Assembly (NCBI RefSeq): GCF_042686195.1
Contig: NZ_JBHUOQ010000001.1
Coordinates: forward strand, 496,001-560,000
Direction: 5' to 3'
Length of the DNA stretch: 64,000 bases
DNA from: Corticicoccus populi
GTDB lineage: Bacteria > Bacillota > Bacilli > Staphylococcales > Salinicoccaceae
Shown: positions 27,804-36,346 of the stretch, piece by piece
How positions within the stretch are numbered: the first letter of the stretch is position 1
How the letters are laid out: each line of letters starts with the position of its first letter
The notes under the pieces: generated by a model
What the model saw: the letters and a program-made list of their open reading frames with translations, nothing else
The model's database searches: none
Told to the model about the DNA's origin: nothing
Program-made: the position numbers and the translations under genes

Positions 27804-28526
27804 TCAGGCTTTTGCGTTGGCAACAAGCTTTTTAATTTCGTGTGGTTTTAAGTAGCGGTATTCTCCTTCTCCCAGTCCTTCAAGGTTCAGGAAATCATAA
27901 TTTACGCGGGTTAACTTTAAAACTTTTAAGCCGAAGTGTTCAAACATGCGGCGTACCTGCCTGTTACGACCTTCATGAAGCGTTACTTCGAGAATCATAT
28001 TTTTATTCTTTTTATCACGGATGACATTGACTTCGGAAGGTGCAGTTTTTCCATCTTCCAGCATAATTCCGGATTCCATCTGCTTTTGCTCATGACGTTT
28101 TAATATACCGTCGACTTTTACACGGTAAGTTTTTGTCACTTCATATTTGGGATGTGTCATATATTGCGTAAACTCTCCGTCATTTGTCAGGATTAATATT
28201 CCAGACGTATCATAGTCCAGACGACCGACAGGATACACACGCTTTCCGAGCTCGGTAAACAGGTCTGTTACTGTCGAGCGTCCCCGGTTATCTTCTACAG
28301 CAGAAATTTCACCTGCAGGCTTATAGTACAGAATATATACTTTATCTTCTTTAGTAATGAGGACGCCGTCCACTTCAATTTTATCACTGCGGGTAACTTT
28401 AGTTCCTAGTTCAGTCACGATTTCGTCATTCACACTGACACGCCCTTCAGTAATAAGCACTTCTGCTTTACGTCTCGAAGTCACGCCACTATTTGCTATT
28501 GCTTTTTGTAATCTGATTTCAGTCAT
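27804..28526 (-). CDS. rluB: 23S rRNA pseudouridine synthase RluB
   Basis: Modifies a uridine in helix 89 of 23S rRNA (RsuA/RluB family). The N-terminal S4 RNA-binding domain covers residues 1-60, and the catalytic Asp is D104 in GRLDYDTSG. I start at 28526 (240 residues, MTEIRLQKAI), with GGAGG 7 nt upstream; the longer frame to 28586 runs into scpB without a ribosome binding site. It overlaps scpB by 8 nt; scpA-scpB-rluB is a conserved Firmicute operon. Confidence 0.95.
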   Translation of the reverse strand: MTEIRLQKAIANSGVTSRRKAEVLITEGRVSVNDEIVTELGTKVTRSDKIEVDGVLITKEDKVYILYYKPAGEISAVEDNRGRSTVTDLFTELGKRVYPVGRLDYDTSGILILTNDGEFTQYMTHPKYEVTKTYRVKVDGILKRHEQKQMESGIMLEDGKTAPSEVNVIRDKKNKNMILEVTLHEGRNRQVRRMFEHFGLKVLKLTRVNYDFLNLEGLGEGEYRYLKPHEIKKLVANAKA

Positions 28527-29061
28527 TTTTTTCCTCCGTCTGGAGACTGTTGAAAAACAGTTCCATTTCTTCTTGTTCTTTTTCATCTTCCTGTTCCGGC
28601 AGATCGTTAATCGTTTTCAATCCAAATACCTGCAGAAAATGTTCCGTTGTAACAAAATAGTTTGCCCGCTCATCCTCAACCTGTGTTTTTTTGATTAGCC
28701 CTTTATTCACAAGTGTTGAAACCGGACCGTCAGATGCGATGCCTCTTAATTCTTCAACATCACTTCTTGATACAGGCTGATTGTAGGCAATGATTGATAA
28801 TACTTCTAAAGAAGCCTGTGACAGTCTGCCCTTCGGTTTGTCTGAAAGGAGACGGTTTATATACTTCTCCATTGACTTTGATGTTGTTAAATAAAACATG
28901 TCGTCATGATATGAAATGAGTAAATGCGGTTTATTAAATTTTTCCACTTCATTGTATAGCTGTTCTCTTGTAATCGGCACATGTTCAATCAATTGTTTTT
29001 CATTCAGCCCGAGATCACCCGCAACATACAGCAGACCTTCAATAATATCTATCTTTTCCAT
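28519..29061 (-). CDS. scpB: Segregation and condensation protein ScpB
   Basis: Winged-helix partner (kite protein) of the SMC-ScpA-ScpB condensin complex that organises the chromosome, 180 residues. Two winged-helix domains are recognisable, with the family segment LSIIAYNQPVSRSDVEELRG near residue 90. The start at 29061 (MEKIDIIEGLLYVAG) has a GAGAGGG site and lies 4 nt after scpA; an in-frame start 11 codons upstream overlaps scpA. It ends 8 nt inside rluB. Confidence 0.96.
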   Translation of the reverse strand: MEKIDIIEGLLYVAGDLGLNEKQLIEHVPITREQLYNEVEKFNKPHLLISYHDDMFYLTTSKSMEKYINRLLSDKPKGRLSQASLEVLSIIAYNQPVSRSDVEELRGIASDGPVSTLVNKGLIKKTQVEDERANYFVTTEHFLQVFGLKTINDLPEQEDEKEQEEMELFFNSLQTEEKND

Positions 29062-29065
29062 ACGA

Positions 29066-29770
29066 TTATACCCTCTCAAATTCATAATTCCCATCGTCGT
29101 GAAGACTGATTGAAATATCTTTGCTTTTAATCATTTCCAAAATAGTGACAAATACTGCAACAATCATCGGTTTTGATTCATTGAATGAAAACATATCTGT
29201 GAAATGAATTTTATTTTTGGAATTGAATTTATTAAAGATAAAATGCTCAGCTTCTTCTCTCGAGATTACCTCACGCCGCACAGTAACAGCCCTCGGCACA
29301 TCCAGGATAATACGTCTCTTCACTTTTTGATAGGCTTCGATTAAATCATTTATATCCAATGAAGAAATCTGGTCTTCCTCAGATTCATCCAGCTCATGGG
29401 GCGGTTTGATAAAAATCTTGTCCTGTTCCGCTTTCAGTTTCTCAAGTTCATTCGCATAGGCTTTAAAATTCTGATATTCTAATAATTGTTCCATCAACCG
29501 CTCTCTTGGATCTTCAAAATCCTCCTCAAGATGGGCAGGTTCCGGGAGCAGCATAAAACTTTTAATTTTAAGGAGTTCACTTGCCATAACCAGGTATTCG
29601 CTCGCGATATTGATTTCCAGATCTTTCATTTGTTCAATGTAATCCATATACTGCCGGGTTAAAACAGCCATAGGAATATCATTAATATCAATCTCAAGTT
29701 CCTTGATTAAATGTAATAATAAATCGAGCGGACCTTCGAAGACATCGAGCCTGACTTCATAAGTTTTCAT
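29066..29770 (-). CDS. scpA: Segregation and condensation protein ScpA
   Basis: Kleisin subunit that bridges SMC heads and binds ScpB, 234 residues. The N-terminal FEGPLDLLLHLI (about 12-23) is the SMC-binding signature; the C-terminal winged helix ends with the conserved FVTILEMIK segment. The GAGGT ribosome binding site is 9 nt upstream. Divergent from ypuF with only 32 nt between the start codons, so its promoter must overlap ypuF. Confidence 0.96.
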   Translation of the reverse strand: MKTYEVRLDVFEGPLDLLLHLIKELEIDINDIPMAVLTRQYMDYIEQMKDLEINIASEYLVMASELLKIKSFMLLPEPAHLEEDFEDPRERLMEQLLEYQNFKAYANELEKLKAEQDKIFIKPPHELDESEEDQISSLDINDLIEAYQKVKRRIILDVPRAVTVRREVISREEAEHFIFNKFNSKNKIHFTDMFSFNESKPMIVAVFVTILEMIKSKDISISLHDDGNYEFERV

Positions 29771-29802
29771 AAAATATTACCTCAAATACTGGAGTGAGTC
29801 GT

Positions 29803-30330
29803 ATGCATCAGACACACCTTTTAAATTTCTACAACGAATTTATTATAAAGCAAGATTACTTTGAATGCCATGAAATCATGGAAGAACAATGGAAAGAAAA
29901 AGAGAGATTCACTAAGAAAGATCCGGAAGTTTTTTTAATTTTGATTGCAACAGCAGAATATCATTACAGACGCGGTAACCTCTCTGGTGCAGAAACATCA
30001 TACAAAAGAGCCTTAAAATTATTTCAGGAGGCCCCTTTTATACTGAGGAAGTACGGCTTGTCGGAAAATGCTGTAGAAGTTTTTGAAAATCGTTTACATA
30101 ATATTAATTATGTAAACTTCAAGGTGATAGAGTTCCCTCTTTCGTGTGAATATTTCTTGATGCTGCAAGAATTGATAATGCCTGAAGCATCGCCTGAAAC
30201 CTTTAAAGTGTTTATAGATAATCTGAAAGTTCTGGATGAACAGACCGTTCACAAACATAAAATGCGGGACAGAGCTCCGGTAATTGCGGAAAGGCTGCAG
30301 TCGCTTAAGAATAAAAACAGAGAAGAGTAA
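29803..30330 (+). CDS. ypuF: DUF309 protein YpuF
   Basis: A 175-residue DUF309 protein; the signature FIIKQDYFECHEIMEEQWK lies in the first 30 residues, with its conserved His and Glu residues. The biochemical role is unknown. In Bacillus subtilis ypuF precedes scpA on the same strand; here it is divergent. The ATG at 29803 has GGAG 8-9 nt upstream; an in-frame GTG at 29794 overlaps that site. The stop codon lies inside the stem of a shared terminator. Confidence 0.9.
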   Translation: MHQTHLLNFYNEFIIKQDYFECHEIMEEQWKEKERFTKKDPEVFLILIATAEYHYRRGNLSGAETSYKRALKLFQEAPFILRKYGLSENAVEVFENRLHNINYVNFKVIEFPLSCEYFLMLQELIMPEASPETFKVFIDNLKVLDEQTVHKHKMRDRAPVIAERLQSLKNKNREE

Positions 30331-30361
30331 AGAAACAGCGGGCGCTGTCTCTTTACTCTTC
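30322..30361. terminator. Terminator covering both stop codons of ypuF and the SBP gene
   Basis: Long stem: 12 outer pairs (30322-30333 with 30350-30361), one A/C mismatch, then ACAGC/GCTGT around loop GGGC. The ypuF stop (30328-30330) and the convergent substrate-binding gene stop (30353-30355) are both part of the stem. Confidence 0.85.
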
Positions 30362-31351
30362 ATTTTCTTTCAATACTCTTTCAAGGAATTCAAGGTTAAC
30401 CAGTCCATTAATATCATTTGTAGGGATATAATGAGCCTCATAACTAATATCTGCCATATCCTGCATTACTTCTTCATTGATATCATATGAAGGTGAAAGG
30501 CGTCTGGATGCTTTGAGTGTTTCATCAAAGTCCAGTTCCTCCCCTGTTAGTTCATGCATATGACTGATAAATATTTGAACAGCTTCCTCTTCATTTTCTT
30601 CAATAAATTCTACTGCTTTAATATGGGCTCTTGTGTAGTCTTCTGTAAGTCCTGGATTTGCTTCAGTAAAAGATTTTCTGGCTGCAACCACTGTTGTTGT
30701 GGATTCAGTGCCCCAGCCAAACTCTGTCTCATCCTGTATAATGTCAGCATTGGCCTGATGCTCCATATAGACACCCCACGGTTCCTGTGTTGCAGCAGCA
30801 TCAACATTTTCCTGTATCAAAAGAGAAGATGTATCCGCCGGTGCCTGGGGGACAAGCTTAACTGTACCGCCGGCATCCTCGAGCTGAAGTCCAACTTCTG
30901 CCAATTCATACCTAAGTTGTATATCCTGTGTAGATCCGATAGTTGGAACAGCCACACGTTTGCCGTCAAGATCCTCTACACTCTCAATTCCTGAATTTTC
31001 TCCGGAAACCAGTACAGCACCTCCATTTGCGGCACCCAGAATAATTTCATGTTCCGGGTAGCGGGTATAAGTGGTTGTAGCAGGTGTTGGCCCGACAGTA
31101 CCGATATCAAATTCGTTTGTGGACATTGCCTCCATAAATGAACTGCCGTTCGGAAATGTCATGGTTTCAATATTGACTGAGTGACCGAATTCCTCTTCAA
31201 AATAACCCTTTTCTAAAGCGACAATTGTTGTAATGTGTGTGAAATTTGGAAAGTATGCAATTCTGATTTCGTCATTTTTTTCTTCATAACTTCCGCATCC
31301 GCTAAGAAACACTGCAAGAGACAACAATATGAATATATATCTTTTTCTCAT
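30353..31351 (-). CDS. ABC transporter substrate-binding lipoprotein (sulfonate/nitrate/taurine type)
   Basis: A 332-residue lipoprotein with lipobox LSGC (Cys19) and the periplasmic-binding fold of the SsuA/TauA/NrtA family (N-terminal IRIAYFPNFTHI; GTVGPTPATTTY near residue 88). It delivers its ligand to the permease and ATPase encoded upstream. The ligand could be an aliphatic sulfonate, taurine, or a pyrimidine/thiamine precursor; no desulfonating enzyme is nearby. The start at 31351 is preferred over the GTG at 31363, which overlaps the GGGGGTGG ribosome-binding region. Confidence 0.85.
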   Translation of the reverse strand: MRKRYIFILLSLAVFLSGCGSYEEKNDEIRIAYFPNFTHITTIVALEKGYFEEEFGHSVNIETMTFPNGSSFMEAMSTNEFDIGTVGPTPATTTYTRYPEHEIILGAANGGAVLVSGENSGIESVEDLDGKRVAVPTIGSTQDIQLRYELAEVGLQLEDAGGTVKLVPQAPADTSSLLIQENVDAAATQEPWGVYMEHQANADIIQDETEFGWGTESTTTVVAARKSFTEANPGLTEDYTRAHIKAVEFIEENEEEAVQIFISHMHELTGEELDFDETLKASRRLSPSYDINEEVMQDMADISYEAHYIPTNDINGLVNLEFLERVLKENEE

Positions 31352-31371
31352 CTGTACTTCCACCCCCTCTT

Positions 31372-32151
31372 CTATCTACCAAGCCCGAATCGTTCAGATA
31401 CTTTTCGTTCAATTCTCAGGAAGACAAAGTTATCAATGATTGTACCGATAATACCAATAATAATCATAATTGACAGAACAAGATCCATCGCCTGCAGTGA
31501 ACGGCCCATATCAAGCAGGTAACCGAGACCGCCCGTTGAACCGAGAAGCTCCCCTGCCATAATAGCCCGCCATGCAAATGCCCATGCAACACGCAGTCCT
31601 GAAATAATATGCGGTAAAGAAGCCGGGAAAATGACCGTTCTTGCCAGGTGGAGTCCTGATGAGCCGAGTGTTTCTGCTGCATTCAAATATATTTTCGGGA
31701 CATTTTTAAAACCTGTGCTTGCATTTACAGTCATTGTCCACGTGGCGCCGATTGCGACAATAAACAAAATCGCTGTGTTTCCAAGACCAAACCATACAAT
31801 AGCCAGAGGGAACCATACGATACTCGGGATGGACTGCAGTGCGGTAACGAAAAAGCCAAGTGTATCGTCAACCCACTTATATTTTGCAATCAGAAAACCA
31901 AAAGTAAGGCCGAGAACAATGGCTATTGAAAATCCAATTAGAAGTCTGCCAAGTGTGATACCTGTTGCCGTAATAATCTGCCCGGAAATAATTCCACTGA
32001 ATAAAGTTTTCAGGACTGTAACACCACCGGGGTCATTTGGTATTACTAAAGGTGGAAACATGAACGTCGGGAAAAACCCAAGTTTAGATATGACTTCCCA
32101 AATCGTAACGATCACGATCACGAATATCACGCGTCTTAAAGCTGTAGTCAT
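31372..32151 (-). CDS. ABC transporter permease (SsuC/TauC type)
   Basis: Membrane permease of 259 residues with about six helices and the EAA loop AAETLGSSG...ASLPHI near residue 170, the docking site for the ATPase. The start region is TTG-GTG-ATG at 32157-32149, all in frame, preceded by AAGGAGG; I use the ATG at 32151. In every case the gene starts 68-74 nt inside the ATPase gene, an unusually long overlap. It lies 20 nt upstream of the substrate-binding gene. Confidence 0.9.
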   Translation of the reverse strand: MTTALRRVIFVIVIVTIWEVISKLGFFPTFMFPPLVIPNDPGGVTVLKTLFSGIISGQIITATGITLGRLLIGFSIAIVLGLTFGFLIAKYKWVDDTLGFFVTALQSIPSIVWFPLAIVWFGLGNTAILFIVAIGATWTMTVNASTGFKNVPKIYLNAAETLGSSGLHLARTVIFPASLPHIISGLRVAWAFAWRAIMAGELLGSTGGLGYLLDMGRSLQAMDLVLSIMIIIGIIGTIIDNFVFLRIERKVSERFGLGR

Positions 32152-32926
32152 CACCAAATTCCTCCTTCAGTACTTTCTGCATTTCTTCTTCCAGCTCATC
32201 CATTACTCTGCGTTCCAGGTCAACGATGACACTATCGGAAGGATCACGCGGTCGTGCAGACTGAACTTTAAATTCTTTTTTAATTCTTCCGGGGCGTGTG
32301 CTCATAAGCAATACTCTGTCACTGAGTGTCAATGCTTCTCTTATATTATGTGTGATAAAAATAATCGTTTTCCCTGTCTCTTCCCAGATTTTCTGTAATT
32401 CCTGATGAAGAACCAGCCGGGTTTGTTCATCAAGAGCTGCAAAGGGTTCGTCCATTAAAAGTACATCAGGATCCATAACGAGGGAACGTGCTATCGCGAC
32501 ACGCTGCTTCATTCCTCCGGAAAGCTCATGAGGATAGGCATCTTTAAACTTTGCAAGATGTACCATCTTAAGCCCGTCCATCGCTCTTTTTTCAGCTTCA
32601 TGTTTTGAGATTTTCTTTAATTTTAGTCCGTACATGACATTGCCGATTACTGACATCCATGGAAACAAGCCGCCTTCCTGAAAGACGACGACCCTGTCGG
32701 TGCCGGGTCCTGTCACAGTTTTTTTATTTACTTCAATTTCTCCGGAAGTTGGTATATCGAGTCCTGCAATCAACTTTAGAATAGTCGATTTCCCGCACCC
32801 TGAAGGTCCGAGAATTGATACAAATTCACCATCTGAAATTGAAAAATCAATATTTTCAAGCACTTTCAGCGGCTGCTGCTTATTTTTGGAGAATGATTTA
32901 TTTACTGCTGAGACGTTTACTTTCAT
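32084..32926 (-). CDS. ABC transporter ATP-binding protein (SsuB/TauB type)
   Basis: Cytoplasmic ATPase of 280 residues with Walker A GPSGCGKST (about 40-48), signature LSGGMKQR, Walker B VLLMDEPFAALD and the switch His in FITHN. It belongs to the nitrate/sulfonate/taurine importer group. The C-terminus is about 20-25 residues longer than usual and charged (FKTRDIRDRDRYD); this tail is what overlaps the permease gene. First gene of the operon, with a clear promoter and a GAGGAGGG site. Confidence 0.92.
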   Translation of the reverse strand: MKVNVSAVNKSFSKNKQQPLKVLENIDFSISDGEFVSILGPSGCGKSTILKLIAGLDIPTSGEIEVNKKTVTGPGTDRVVVFQEGGLFPWMSVIGNVMYGLKLKKISKHEAEKRAMDGLKMVHLAKFKDAYPHELSGGMKQRVAIARSLVMDPDVLLMDEPFAALDEQTRLVLHQELQKIWEETGKTIIFITHNIREALTLSDRVLLMSTRPGRIKKEFKVQSARPRDPSDSVIVDLERRVMDELEEEMQKVLKEEFGDDYSFKTRDIRDRDRYDLGSHI

Positions 32927-32968
32927 TTAAAAATGTCCCTCCTCTAATATCCTACTAATTAAATATGG

Positions 32969-32998
32969 ATTATACAGGTCATAAAATCACTAAGTCAA
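32969..32998 (-). promoter_or_regulatory. Sigma-A promoter of the ABC transporter operon
   Basis: Minus strand TTGACT (32993-32998), 18-nt spacer, TATAAT (32969-32974). I could not recognise a specific operator, such as a CymR site, around it. Confidence 0.8.
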
Positions 32999-33023
32999 TA
33001 TTTTATTGTGAAAACTATTGAAA

Positions 33024-33566
33024 TTAAAAACTATGGATGCTGAAGTAAATGATATAAACGACAATCCAGACTAAAGACCAGATGCCGATTTTCAGTTTCA
33101 TGCTCAAATTTTTAAAAACGACGCGGGAGAGAAAAAAAGCAGTTAAAGAAACCAGTAAAAAGCGGATTAAACGTGCGGGAATACTGAAAAGGAGGAACAT
33201 AAATATATTTGTATATTCAGGTGCCTCTGAAGCAAATAATTTATAAGGGAGACCAAATAACGGTCCGGTAATTAATGCATTAAAAGTATTTGATGCCATA
33301 TTTTCATTGATACTGTCAAACATATATCCATGAACTGCAGGAATATAAAGCATGAGTGAACGGACAGTATCGCCGTTTAGAGAGCTGAATATGTATATGA
33401 ATGCACCGCCGAGAAGCGCGCCTGAGAGACAGATGATGTTCGCAGTGAAAACACGTTGAAGTGTCCTGGAACGGAGTGCATATAAAGATAAAATAACGTC
33501 TGGTATGATGAAAAACCAGACAGCTTCGCTGAATCCCCATATAAAAATGATTAGAAAAAATATCAA
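33024..33566 (-). CDS. Small polytopic membrane protein, YqaA/VTT-like
   Basis: A 180-residue protein with about five membrane helices. The N-terminal pattern GFSEAVWFFIIPDV followed by a glycine-rich helix (GALLGGAFIYIF) resembles the YqaA branch of the DedA/VTT (SNARE-associated) family, but the likeness is distant and I would not assign a function. The start is a TTG at 33566 with GGGAGG 8 nt upstream, and a TATAAT lies just before that. It stands alone between the ABC operon and deoB; I do not recognise a conserved neighbour. Confidence 0.55.
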   Translation of the reverse strand: MIFFLIIFIWGFSEAVWFFIIPDVILSLYALRSRTLQRVFTANIICLSGALLGGAFIYIFSSLNGDTVRSLMLYIPAVHGYMFDSINENMASNTFNALITGPLFGLPYKLFASEAPEYTNIFMFLLFSIPARLIRFLLVSLTAFFLSRVVFKNLSMKLKIGIWSLVWIVVYIIYFSIHSF

Positions 33567-33652
33567 TGTATACGCCTCCCTATTATAATTGAGCCGGCTG
33601 ACGGACTGTAGTAATTACAATATACACAATAAGGAAAACACTGACAAATTAA

Positions 33653-33675
33653 AAAGCACCCGGAGCGGGTGCTTT
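33653..33675 (-). terminator. Terminator after deoB and the 27-residue gene
   Basis: Perfect 10-bp stem AAAGCACCCG/CGGGTGCTTT with a 3-nt loop, and TTTTTAATTT following on the minus strand. It lies 3 nt past the stop of the short gene, not directly after deoB. Confidence 0.9.
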
Positions 33676-33678
33676 CAG

Positions 33679-33762
33679 CTATACAATAAATATCCAGTAA
33701 ACCAGTCCCCAGATGATAGCGAAAACGAGGATAAATATAAAAGTAAAGTATTTATTTTTCAT
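33679..33762 (-). CDS. 27-residue single-helix membrane peptide downstream of deoB
   Basis: Short reading frame encoding MKNKYF, then one hydrophobic helix rich in Phe, Ile, Val and Trp up to residue 27. The ATG at 33762 lies 11 nt inside the end of deoB with AGGAG 10 nt upstream, which suggests translational coupling. The deoB terminator is placed after this frame rather than after deoB, and the Lys-then-helix design is typical of small membrane proteins. I do not recognise the family. Expression is inferred only from context. Confidence 0.6.
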   Translation of the reverse strand: MKNKYFTFIFILVFAIIWGLVYWIFIV

Positions 33763-34936
33763 CTGCAGTCAGCTCCTGATACAAGCTGTCTCCATGTGTT
33801 TCATAATTGATGTTGAAATTTTCAGCAATTGTAGCAGCAAGGTCGGCAAACGTATTGCTTTGTCTGATTTGTTTATAATTCATATCACGGCCGGCCTTAA
33901 TTAGAAGCGGTACGTATTCACGCGTGTGATCCGTTCCTTTATAGGTCGGGTCATTCCCGTGATCTGCAGTAATAATTAATAAATCATCTTCCCGCAGTTT
34001 ACTGTAAATCTCAGGCAGCCTTTCATCAAAAGCCTCAAGTGCTTTACTGTATCCTTCAGGATCTCGGCGGTGACCGAACATTGCATCAAAATCAACAAGA
34101 TTTAAAAATGACAAGCCGTTAAAGTCTGTGTCCAGGACATCCAAAAGTTTATCGACACCATCCATATTGTTTTTAGTTCGGACGGAATCTGTCACACCGG
34201 AACCGGTGAAAATATCATTGATTTTACCAATAGCGACAACATCATTGCCATTGTCTTCAAGTGCGTTCAATACTGTTTTTCCAAATGGTTCAAGCGCATA
34301 ATCATGTCTGTTTTCAGTACGTGTGAACGTCTCTTTACTGCTGCCGGTAAATGGACGGGCAATCACTCTGCCCACTAAGAATTCAGGGTCTTTAGTCATT
34401 TCACGGACTTTCTCACAAATCTCATAAAGTTCTTCAAGAGGAATGACGTCTTCATTTGCAGCAATCTGCAGTACAGGGTCATTGGAAGTATAGACGATTA
34501 AATCGCCTGTCTTCATCTGTTCTTCTCCGTATTCTTTGATGATTTCAGTTCCACTGGCAGGTTTGTTGCCGACAATACCTCTTCCGGTTGCTTTTTTAAT
34601 TTTATCAAGCAGTTCTTCCGGGAAACCGTCTGGATATACTTTAAATGGTTCCGTAATGTTTAAACCGGCAATTTCCCAGTGGCCGGTCATTGTATCTTTT
34701 CCGCGTGAAACCTCCTGCATCTTACTGTAAAAAGCTTCTGTTGTTTCCGGGCATCCAATTCCCGGCAGTGTATCAATACACCCGAGTCCCAGTGATTCAA
34801 GATTAGGAAGTTTAACAGGGAACGCGTTCAAAGTATGTTTTAATGTATGTGTCCCTGCATCACCAAACTCTTCGGCATCCGGCGCAGCACCAATACCGAC
34901 TGAATCCAAAACAATTAAATGTATTCTATTAAACAT
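33752..34936 (-). CDS. deoB: Phosphopentomutase
   Basis: Interconverts ribose-1-phosphate (or deoxyribose-1-phosphate) and the 5-phosphates in nucleoside breakdown. Alkaline-phosphatase superfamily: N-terminal metal-ligand segment VLDSVGIGA and C-terminal [18 protein letters not shown]. At 394 residues it is the usual length. It is 8 nt after xerD, the same order as Bacillus (xerD-drm), but punA does not follow. Confidence 0.97.
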   Translation of the reverse strand: MFNRIHLIVLDSVGIGAAPDAEEFGDAGTHTLKHTLNAFPVKLPNLESLGLGCIDTLPGIGCPETTEAFYSKMQEVSRGKDTMTGHWEIAGLNITEPFKVYPDGFPEELLDKIKKATGRGIVGNKPASGTEIIKEYGEEQMKTGDLIVYTSNDPVLQIAANEDVIPLEELYEICEKVREMTKDPEFLVGRVIARPFTGSSKETFTRTENRHDYALEPFGKTVLNALEDNGNDVVAIGKINDIFTGSGVTDSVRTKNNMDGVDKLLDVLDTDFNGLSFLNLVDFDAMFGHRRDPEGYSKALEAFDERLPEIYSKLREDDLLIITADHGNDPTYKGTDHTREYVPLLIKAGRDMNYKQIRQSNTFADLAATIAENFNINYETHGDSLYQELTADEK

Positions 34937-34944
34937 ATTATCTC

Positions 34945-35832
34945 CTACTTTCTGGGGTGAAACTGCTTGTACATTTCACGTATTTTTGTTGCAGATATCT
35001 GAGTATAGATCTGCGTGGTACTAATGTCGGAGTGGCCGAGCATTTCCTGAACGGCTCTTAAATCCGCTCCGTTTTCAATTAAATGCGTTGCAAATGAGTG
35101 CCTGAATGTATGGGGTGTAATCCTGCGGTCAATCCCGCTCAGTGTCTCATACTTTTTAATTGTTTTCCATAATCCCTGCCTCGTGAACCCTTTACCCCTG
35201 TTGGTAATAAAAAGGCTGTCAGTATTATCCTCTTTTAAAAGTGAGATTCGGACGTCCTTAATATATTCAGCAAGCAGTTTTGCAACATAATCCGTAATTG
35301 GAACGATTCTTTCTTTACTGCCCTTCCCTCTTACACGGATAAAGCCCATGTCATTATTAACTTCAGTGACAGCAATGCCAATGAGCTCACTGACACGTAT
35401 CCCTGAAGCATATAAAAGTTCCATCATCGCCTTATCTCTTTTTCCTGCAAGTGAATCATCGGGTGTATTTAAGAGTGTTTCCATTTCTTCTACTGAGAGA
35501 TACTCAGGCAGTTTTTTTTCTTCTTTAACTGCAAGAAGACGTGTAGCCGGATTATGTGAAGACAGGTTTTCATTCAGCATAAACTGGTGAAAATTACGCA
35601 GCGTTGACTGAATGCGGGTCACTGTTTTCGCACTCATTCCTTTTTCCCGCAATGACTTTAAAAATAAAATTAATGTATTTGAGTCAATATCATCAACATT
35701 TTTAATGTTGTTTGACTCAAGGAAGTGTAAATAATGTTTTAAATCCTGTTTGTATGAATCTATTGATGCAGTACTTAATCCCTTTTCAATTTTTAAAAAG
35801 GTAATATATTCAGTGATATTATGTTCAATCAT
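34945..35832 (-). CDS. xerD: Site-specific tyrosine recombinase XerD
   Basis: Resolves chromosome dimers at dif together with XerC. All catalytic residues are present: R146 (SGIRVSEL), K170, H241 and R244 ([10 protein letters not shown]), H267 ([10 protein letters not shown]) and nucleophile Y276. The start at 35832 gives 295 residues, the same as Staphylococcus aureus XerD, and has a GAGGAAG site. It overlaps the 3' end of fur by 8 nt. This is the housekeeping recombinase, not a phage integrase. Confidence 0.97.
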   Translation of the reverse strand: MIEHNITEYITFLKIEKGLSTASIDSYKQDLKHYLHFLESNNIKNVDDIDSNTLILFLKSLREKGMSAKTVTRIQSTLRNFHQFMLNENLSSHNPATRLLAVKEEKKLPEYLSVEEMETLLNTPDDSLAGKRDKAMMELLYASGIRVSELIGIAVTEVNNDMGFIRVRGKGSKERIVPITDYVAKLLAEYIKDVRISLLKEDNTDSLFITNRGKGFTRQGLWKTIKKYETLSGIDRRITPHTFRHSFATHLIENGADLRAVQEMLGHSDISTTQIYTQISATKIREMYKQFHPRK

Positions 35833-36280
35833 TGTTGTCTTCCTCATTACTGCAGTTTCTGCATATCCCGTGAAAAGTTAAACGGTGGTCTGTAATTTGA
35901 AATTGATAATCCCGTTCTACAATATTTTCAACTTCCGGAAGGAGATCTTCTTCGATTTCCTCGACAGAACCGCATTTGATGCAGACGAGATGGTGATGTG
36001 AATGCTTTGCACCCTCTTTTCTGAGGTCATATCTCGCCACACCGTCACCAAAATTAATTTTGTCCAGAACTTTAAGTTCATTTAGTAATTCAAGCGTACG
36101 GTAGACGGTTGCAAGACCAATCTCAGGATACTTGTCTTTTACTTTCATAAATACATCTTCAGCGCTTAAATGATCACTTTCATTTTCAAGTAAGACCCTG
36201 ACAGTCACTTCACGCTGTGGTGTTAATTTGTAACGAGCATCATGAAGTGCTTCTTTAATTTTTTGTATACGTTGTTCCAC
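35825..36280 (-). CDS. fur: Ferric uptake regulator Fur
   Basis: Iron-responsive repressor of 151 residues: winged-helix domain (PQREVTVRVLL, AEDVFMKVK, ATVYRTLELL) and metal-binding dimer domain with HHHLVC and two CxxC pairs (C100/C103, C140/C143) that bind structural zinc. I start it at the GTG at 36280 (aligned with Bacillus Fur MENRI), with an AGGTGG site; the ATG at 36307 has no ribosome binding site and is only 4 nt past the -10 box. A perfect PerR-type box lies upstream. Confidence 0.93.
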   Translation of the reverse strand: MEQRIQKIKEALHDARYKLTPQREVTVRVLLENESDHLSAEDVFMKVKDKYPEIGLATVYRTLELLNELKVLDKINFGDGVARYDLRKEGAKHSHHHLVCIKCGSVEEIEEDLLPEVENIVERDYQFQITDHRLTFHGICRNCSNEEDNND

Positions 36281-36311
36281 GACGCCACCTACTTTACTGT
36301 TTATCATCCAT

Positions 36312-36317
36312 ATTATA
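36312..36317 (-). promoter_or_regulatory. -10 box of the fur promoter
   Basis: TATAAT on the minus strand; the -35 region is poor (TTTTAA at 36335-36340). Transcription would begin near 36305, ruling out the ATG at 36307 as the fur start. Confidence 0.65.
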
Positions 36318-36346
36318 ACGGAAATCGACGGTTTTTAAAAGTTTAT

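Noticed and set aside
31631..32398. Long plus-strand open frame (255 codons) opposite the ABC permease and ATPase
   Set aside because: It lies antisense to two genes with intact family motifs, has no ribosome binding site or promoter and shows no recognisable protein features.
34945..35832. Tyrosine recombinase as a sign of a prophage or island
   Set aside because: Length, motifs and the fur-xerD-deoB context identify housekeeping XerD; there are no phage genes or attachment repeats nearby.
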